This document shows positions 60,362 to 64,000 of a stretch of 64,000 nt of DNA, piece by piece. Positions within the stretch are counted from its first letter, which is position 1, and the number at the start of each line of letters is the position of its first letter. A program made the position numbers and the translations under genes. The notes beneath the pieces were generated by a model, which saw nothing but the letters and a program-made list of their open reading frames with translations, was not told where the DNA came from and made no database searches. Origin of the DNA: Clostridia bacterium (lineage in GTDB: Bacteria; Bacillota; Clostridia; Christensenellales; Borkfalkiaceae); contig JAFQEA010000002.1 of assembly GCA_017399185.1 (NCBI GenBank), forward strand, positions 62,001 through 126,000. Reading direction: 5' to 3'.

Positions 60362-60394
60362 ACCCCCTAAAGTTTTCGCTTTAGGGGGTTTTTG
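60362..60394 (+). terminator. Terminator of tRNA-Gly
   Basis: CCCCCTAAAG/CTTTAGGGGG stem followed by TTTTTG. Confidence 0.9.
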
Positions 60395-60397
60395 TTA

Positions 60398-60600
60398 AAT
60401 AGTGAATAATGAATAGTGAATAATTAAGGTAAACTTTTTGCTCTGCAAAAGTCTTTAATAAATAAAAAGCAAAACTTAAGTCAAGACCTTGTTTTAAACG
60501 CGCGCGATTGAATAGTAAATAATTATAGTCAGTTTGCTCGTTGCACTCGCAAAGCTTGATTAAATTTGAAATGACACGTTGTTAGTTCACAAAAAAAATA
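60398..60600. repeat. Modular repeats between tRNA-Gly and serpin gene
   Basis: Heptamers (AATAGTGAATAATGAATAG, 60398-60424), hairpin module TTTTTGCTCTGCAAAAG plus TTTAATAAA, CCTTGTTTTAAACGCG block, then a second hairpin module (TTTGCTCGTTGCACTCGCAAAG, TTAAATTT). No gene. Confidence 0.65.
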
Positions 60601-60603
60601 GAT

Positions 60604-60640
60604 AAAAACCCGCCTATAAGCCGATTAACGGCAACTCAAC
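60604..60640 (+). repeat. Dispersed CTATAAGCCG element
   Basis: AAAAACCCGC, CTATAAGCCGATTAACGGC, then the CAACTCAAC hairpin directly attached. Confidence 0.75.
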
Positions 60641-60662
60641 CAAGCGTTGAGTCGGTTTTTTT
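60633..60662 (+). terminator. CAACTCAAC hairpin terminator
   Basis: CAACTCAAC/GTTGAGTCG stem, then GTTTTTTTT. Third copy of the hairpin at 4586 and 6363. Confidence 0.65.
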
Positions 60663-60751
60663 TAAAAAGGCTTGCAACGTCACCAAATATATGGTATATT
60701 AAGAGCACAAAAGGGCGCGTTAAACATCTGACCGCGCCAAAAGGGGGCATT

Positions 60752-62083
60752 ATGAAAAAGCTATTATCACTTTTGTTAGTTTTCACGCTATGTATATCGT
60801 TTGCGGCGTGTAATAATGGTTATAAAAACCAAAGCCACGTTTATAAAAAGTCTTTGGTTTCTGCGGCGGGCGAAGAACACACCGTAACCTATAAGGATGC
60901 GCGAACGGATGAATACCAGGCCTTTTTAGACAAGCTTGATTTATTTGCCGCAAAGCTGACAAAGTCAGTTTATGCGTCAAGCGATAAAGGCGCAAACCTT
61001 GCCATATCCCCCGTTTCGGTTTATATGGCGTTAGCACTTGCAACCGAGTGCTCTAACGGCGACACCCGTCAAGAGCTTTTAGACGCGGTTGGCGTAACCT
61101 ACGAAGAAGTTTCAAAATTTACCAAATATTTATATGCGTTTTCAAACCACGAATACACTTATGAAAGCGCTTGGGGCAATAAAAAGGTTTCAGCGTTTTC
61201 AGAGCTTGCAAACTCAATCTGGGCGCACGAAGGCTTACCCCTTAACAAGCAAGGGCTTGAAAGCCTTTCAAATAATTACAACTGCGACTCATTTTCAGTA
61301 GATTTTACAACCAATCAAGCCCAAAAAGCAATTAACGCTTACATAAGCGACAAAACGCACGGGCTTATTGACGGCGACATCCAGTTTTCGCCCGAAACCA
61401 TAATTACGCTTATCAACACCTTTTATCTTAAGGAAATTTGGAATGTTGACGGTGACGAGCTTAAATTCACCGACGACAAGTACGACTTTATAAATGCCGA
61501 CGGAAGCACAACAGCCACCAAGCTTTTAAAAGGCTACTATAGAAACGGTCAGGCCTTTGAAGGCGAAAACTTTACGTCGTTTTTCACAACCACGCTTCAC
61601 GGCTATAGTATTAAGTTTATCGTGCCAAACGACGGGTATAGCTTGGAAAGCGTTTTCACAGCAGAAAATATTTACGCCATTAACAACGTAAGTGATTACA
61701 ACTATATCGACCACGAAAACAAGCTTTTGCACAACACAAGGGTGTTCTTCCCTGAATACAAGGCAGATTTCGACGGCAATCTAATGTCAGTTTTGAAGCA
61801 AAATTTTGGCATAAACAAGCTTTTTGCTTTTGACGGCTGTGACTTTTCAAACATCACCAGCGAGCCTGCCTATTGCGAAGCCGTAATCCACAAATGCAGT
61901 TTAAACGTAAACGCGCGCGGTATTGAAGGCGCTGCCATAACCGTTATGCCTATGGCGGGCGCTGCAGGCCCCGGCGAATACGTTAACGTTTACCACGACT
62001 ATATCGTTGACAGGGCGTTTGGTTACGTAATAACCGACAGCTACGGTGCAGTACTCTTTAGCGGCGTTGTTAATAAAATTTAG
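60752..62083 (+). CDS. Serpin (serine protease inhibitor) lipoprotein
   Basis: 443 residues from MKKLLSLLLVF; ATG 60752 follows AAGGGGG. Lipobox SFAAC anchors it outside the membrane. NLAISPVSVYMALALATECSNGDTRQELLDAVG opens the serpin fold, and FYLKEIWN, IKFIVPNDGYSLESVF and VHKCSLNVNARGIEGAAITVMPMAGAAGPG follow. The loop's hinge has small residues (GIEGAAIT) needed for insertion. By alignment with antitrypsin, P1 is near the Ala in MAGAAG, suggesting elastase- or subtilisin-like targets. The C-terminal VDRAFGYVI is normal. Confidence 0.9.
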   Translation: MKKLLSLLLVFTLCISFAACNNGYKNQSHVYKKSLVSAAGEEHTVTYKDARTDEYQAFLDKLDLFAAKLTKSVYASSDKGANLAISPVSVYMALALATECSNGDTRQELLDAVGVTYEEVSKFTKYLYAFSNHEYTYESAWGNKKVSAFSELANSIWAHEGLPLNKQGLESLSNNYNCDSFSVDFTTNQAQKAINAYISDKTHGLIDGDIQFSPETIITLINTFYLKEIWNVDGDELKFTDDKYDFINADGSTTATKLLKGYYRNGQAFEGENFTSFFTTTLHGYSIKFIVPNDGYSLESVFTAENIYAINNVSDYNYIDHENKLLHNTRVFFPEYKADFDGNLMSVLKQNFGINKLFAFDGCDFSNITSEPAYCEAVIHKCSLNVNARGIEGAAITVMPMAGAAGPGEYVNVYHDYIVDRAFGYVITDSYGAVLFSGVVNKI

Positions 62084-62089
62084 AACAAT

Positions 62090-62117
62090 AAAAGCACGCT
62101 TTATCAGCGTGCTTTTT
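62090..62117. terminator. Bidirectional terminator
   Basis: AAAAGCACGCT/AGCGTGCTTTTTT stem between converging serpin and leucine-rich genes. Confidence 0.85.
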
Positions 62118-62149
62118 TACTAATTAACGGGCTTATAGCCCAACTTTTA
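62113..62149 (-). repeat. Dispersed element after the leucine-rich gene
   Basis: Minus-strand AAAAGTTGGG, CTATAAGCCCGTTAATTAG, then AAAAAAG; it begins about 8 bp after the TAA stop. Confidence 0.7.
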
Positions 62150-62156
62150 ATAATTT

Positions 62157-64000
62157 TTATTCACCATCGTAATTATAAGTTATTGTGTAATTTGCTGTGT
62201 TTTCATCCCATTGATAGCCCTTTCTTATAGTATTCCATTCTGCTTCGGAGCCGTTAAAGTTTATAGTACTCAAGCTTGTGCAATTATATAACATATAATC
62301 TTGGATACGCGTTATGCTATTAGGAATAGTAATGCTTGCTAGACTTGTGCAATTCTGGAACACAGAATAGCCAATGTTTGTCACGCTATCAGGTATAGTT
62401 ACGCTAGTTAGACCCGTACAACCTGCAAACGCATTGTCTCCAATGCTTGTCACACTATCAGGTATATTAATATTCTTAAGGCTTTCGCAACCATGGAAGG
62501 CATCGGCACCAATGCTTTTGCACACGCTACCTTGTTCGAATTCAACGCTTATAATTTTAGGTGGACAATCAAAAGTCGCTGAAAATAGATGTTTAGGTAT
62601 TTTGGTTACATTGTTACCTATAATTACCTTTACCCCAACGCTATACTCTCCTGCGGCATAGAATACATAGTTAAAAGAATCTAAATCACTCATCGCGATT
62701 GCGTTGAAATATATTGTATTAAGACTTGTACAACCCGAAAACGCATAATTTCCTATGCTAGTTACGCCCCTTCCAATTGTAATGCTCTTTAGGCTACTAC
62801 AATTTTTAAACACAGAAGAATTAATTCCAGTTACGTTTAGGTTATTATATATATCGATGACAATATTGGTTTCGGTACAAGTGCCGATTCCTGTAACAGT
62901 ATAACTTTTACCATCGACATTGAGACGATATATAAGCCCCTCTGAAGACTCTTTGCCATTACACCATATACACACACCGTCCGATACGTTGTGCGGAACT
63001 TTAGAAATGGTTTCAGATGTTCGTGAAATTTCAGCAATACATACTGAACAATAAACTACGCTTTCACATGAGCCGTCAACCATACAAGTGGCTTCCTTGC
63101 AGTTTTCCGTTACCGCTTCAGCAGGTGTATGACCTAAAGCATCAACTATCTCTTGAGCAACAAAGACTAAACCGCAAGTTTCGCAGTGACTACCTTCGGT
63201 AAGACCAGTTTGGGTACAAGTTGGCTCAACTGCGCTATCAATAACTGGGTTATAGCACCAAACGGTTGCTACGCCGTCAACGTAATGCCAGAAGTTGCCT
63301 TCCGTCGTTGGATGAGTTTCACTATACCAATAAACAGGACGGTTTGTATAATTCCAAGAACTGTTCCAACCGCTTGGCTGACTTGTTGCTTCGCAGTAAA
63401 TTGTTAACGAATCACAACCAGAGAACACGGAAGAACCAATAGACGTTACGCTATCAGGTATAACTACGCTTATTAATCTGCTACAAGCATAGAACGCCAA
63501 ATCATTGATAAACTTGCAATTTCCATCAATATTGACGGTCGATATATTTGTTGCATTTGCACCTACTAAATATAAATAAGAATTATTGGTATTACCTAAA
63601 TATTTTACGTTATCTTTTACGTTATATTCTAAACTATTGCAATTCTGGAACGCAGCCGAACCAATATAAGTTACATTGTCAGGAATAGCCACATTTGTTA
63701 AACTGCTGCAACCATTGAACGCATAATCGCCAATATAAGTTACACTGTCAGGAATATCCACATTTGTTAAACTATCGCAAAATTGGAACGCATATTTAGC
63801 AATCGTAGTTACTAACTTTATATTTACCTTTTTTAAGGAATCAGGAACGTAAGTACTATTTTTTGAATAAGTGCTTGCACCAAAAATATAACCAAAGTGA
63901 GTGTTAGTCGTTCCGTCTTTAGTTTCACCTACAAACGGCAAAACGATTTCAGTTAAGCTACTACAACCACTAAACGCAGAAGAACCAATAGACGTTACGC
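62157..64000 (-). CDS. BspA-type leucine-rich repeat surface protein, C-terminal part
   Basis: At least 614 residues; the frame runs open past the right edge, so the N-terminus is missing. Two arrays of LRR_5/BspA repeats (IPDSVTSIGDNAFAGCTGLTSVT and variants) flank a central section with Cys-His pairs (CTQTGLTEGSHCETCG, CMVDGSCESVVYCSVC, CIWCNGKES) and ALGHTPAEAV. BspA-like proteins often bind host or fellow-bacterial surfaces. No wall anchor is seen at the C-terminus, so attachment depends on the missing part. Confidence 0.85.
   Translation of the reverse strand, partial: VTSIGSSAFSGCSSLTEIVLPFVGETKDGTTNTHFGYIFGASTYSKNSTYVPDSLKKVNIKLVTTIAKYAFQFCDSLTNVDIPDSVTYIGDYAFNGCSSLTNVAIPDNVTYIGSAAFQNCNSLEYNVKDNVKYLGNTNNSYLYLVGANATNISTVNIDGNCKFINDLAFYACSRLISVVIPDSVTSIGSSVFSGCDSLTIYCEATSQPSGWNSSWNYTNRPVYWYSETHPTTEGNFWHYVDGVATVWCYNPVIDSAVEPTCTQTGLTEGSHCETCGLVFVAQEIVDALGHTPAEAVTENCKEATCMVDGSCESVVYCSVCIAEISRTSETISKVPHNVSDGVCIWCNGKESSEGLIYRLNVDGKSYTVTGIGTCTETNIVIDIYNNLNVTGINSSVFKNCSSLKSITIGRGVTSIGNYAFSGCTSLNTIYFNAIAMSDLDSFNYVFYAAGEYSVGVKVIIGNNVTKIPKHLFSATFDCPPKIISVEFEQGSVCKSIGADAFHGCESLKNINIPDSVTSIGDNAFAGCTGLTSVTIPDSVTNIGYSVFQNCTSLASITIPNSITRIQDYMLYNCTSLSTINFNGSEAEWNTIRKGYQWDENTANYTITYNYDGE

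Noticed and set aside
60286..62083. tRNA-Gly with the serpin as an integrated island
   Set aside because: No integrase and no repeated tRNA 3' end were seen.

Overview
The window comes from a spore-forming, moderately low-G+C Firmicute of the Clostridia type. It carries spoIVA, a cwlD-type amidase, a sigH-type sigma factor next to rlmB and mrnC, the dnaX-ebfC-recR trio, an L21 leader and a TPP riboswitch. Gut-type pectin catabolism and many secreted lipoproteins suggest an uncultured intestinal lineage; Christensenellales-like is a guess from gene content only. Most genes lie on the minus strand.

Layout. 1-0.9 kb: start of an 8-oxoguanine-type glycosylase, then rpmA and rplU with their leader, without prp between them. 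1.5-6.3 kb: a tandemly duplicated module of a secreted cysteine-protease-like protein plus two related small exported proteins; in the second copy the protease has collapsed to a 40-codon ORF. 6.6-10.7 kb: a GH4 glycosidase, a large secreted protein and rnpB. 10.7-17 kb: ddl, a membrane MurF-like ligase, a hydrolase, rimI, tsaB, tsaE, an ECF S component and a Nudix enzyme. 17-18.5 kb: a tandem repeat, an NlpC/P60 lipoprotein and repeat-rich DNA.

18.6-35.1 kb is a one-strand pectin/uronate cluster: GH105, GH28, uxaC, kduI, a TIM-barrel isomerase, kdgA, kduD, an AraC regulator, an esterase, a HAD phosphatase, a LarA-family enzyme, an SDR-type uxuB, gnd, kdgK and uxaE. uxuA lies apart at 56.9 kb. 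Together these cover galacturonate to tagaturonate (UxaC), fructuronate (UxaE), mannonate (UxuB), KDG (UxuA), KDPG (KdgK) and pyruvate plus glyceraldehyde 3-phosphate (KdgA). KduI and KduD form the unsaturated-uronate branch, which joins at KDG. No sugar transporter is present.

35-49 kb is mostly housekeeping and sporulation: spoIVA, riboswitch-controlled thiT, a YfhO-family protein, malQ, recR, ebfC, dnaX, sigH, rlmB, mrnC, cwlD and a cluster of four DnaA boxes. 49-64 kb is accessory: a DUF308 protein, twin lipoproteins, an unknown anchored protein with MscS, an M3-like peptidase lipoprotein, uxuA, a nitroreductase, TraX-like and DUF3267 proteins, tRNA-Gly(CCC), a serpin lipoprotein and the C-terminal part of a leucine-rich surface protein.

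The most unusual signal is a dispersed element of about 36 bp (core CTATAAGCCGRTTAACGG with A-rich and T-rich flanks) seen about twenty times. Copies sit beside or across stop codons, inside terminators and in frame inside unrelated genes. A second family of modular intergenic repeats has conserved flanks around hairpins whose stem sequences differ from copy to copy.
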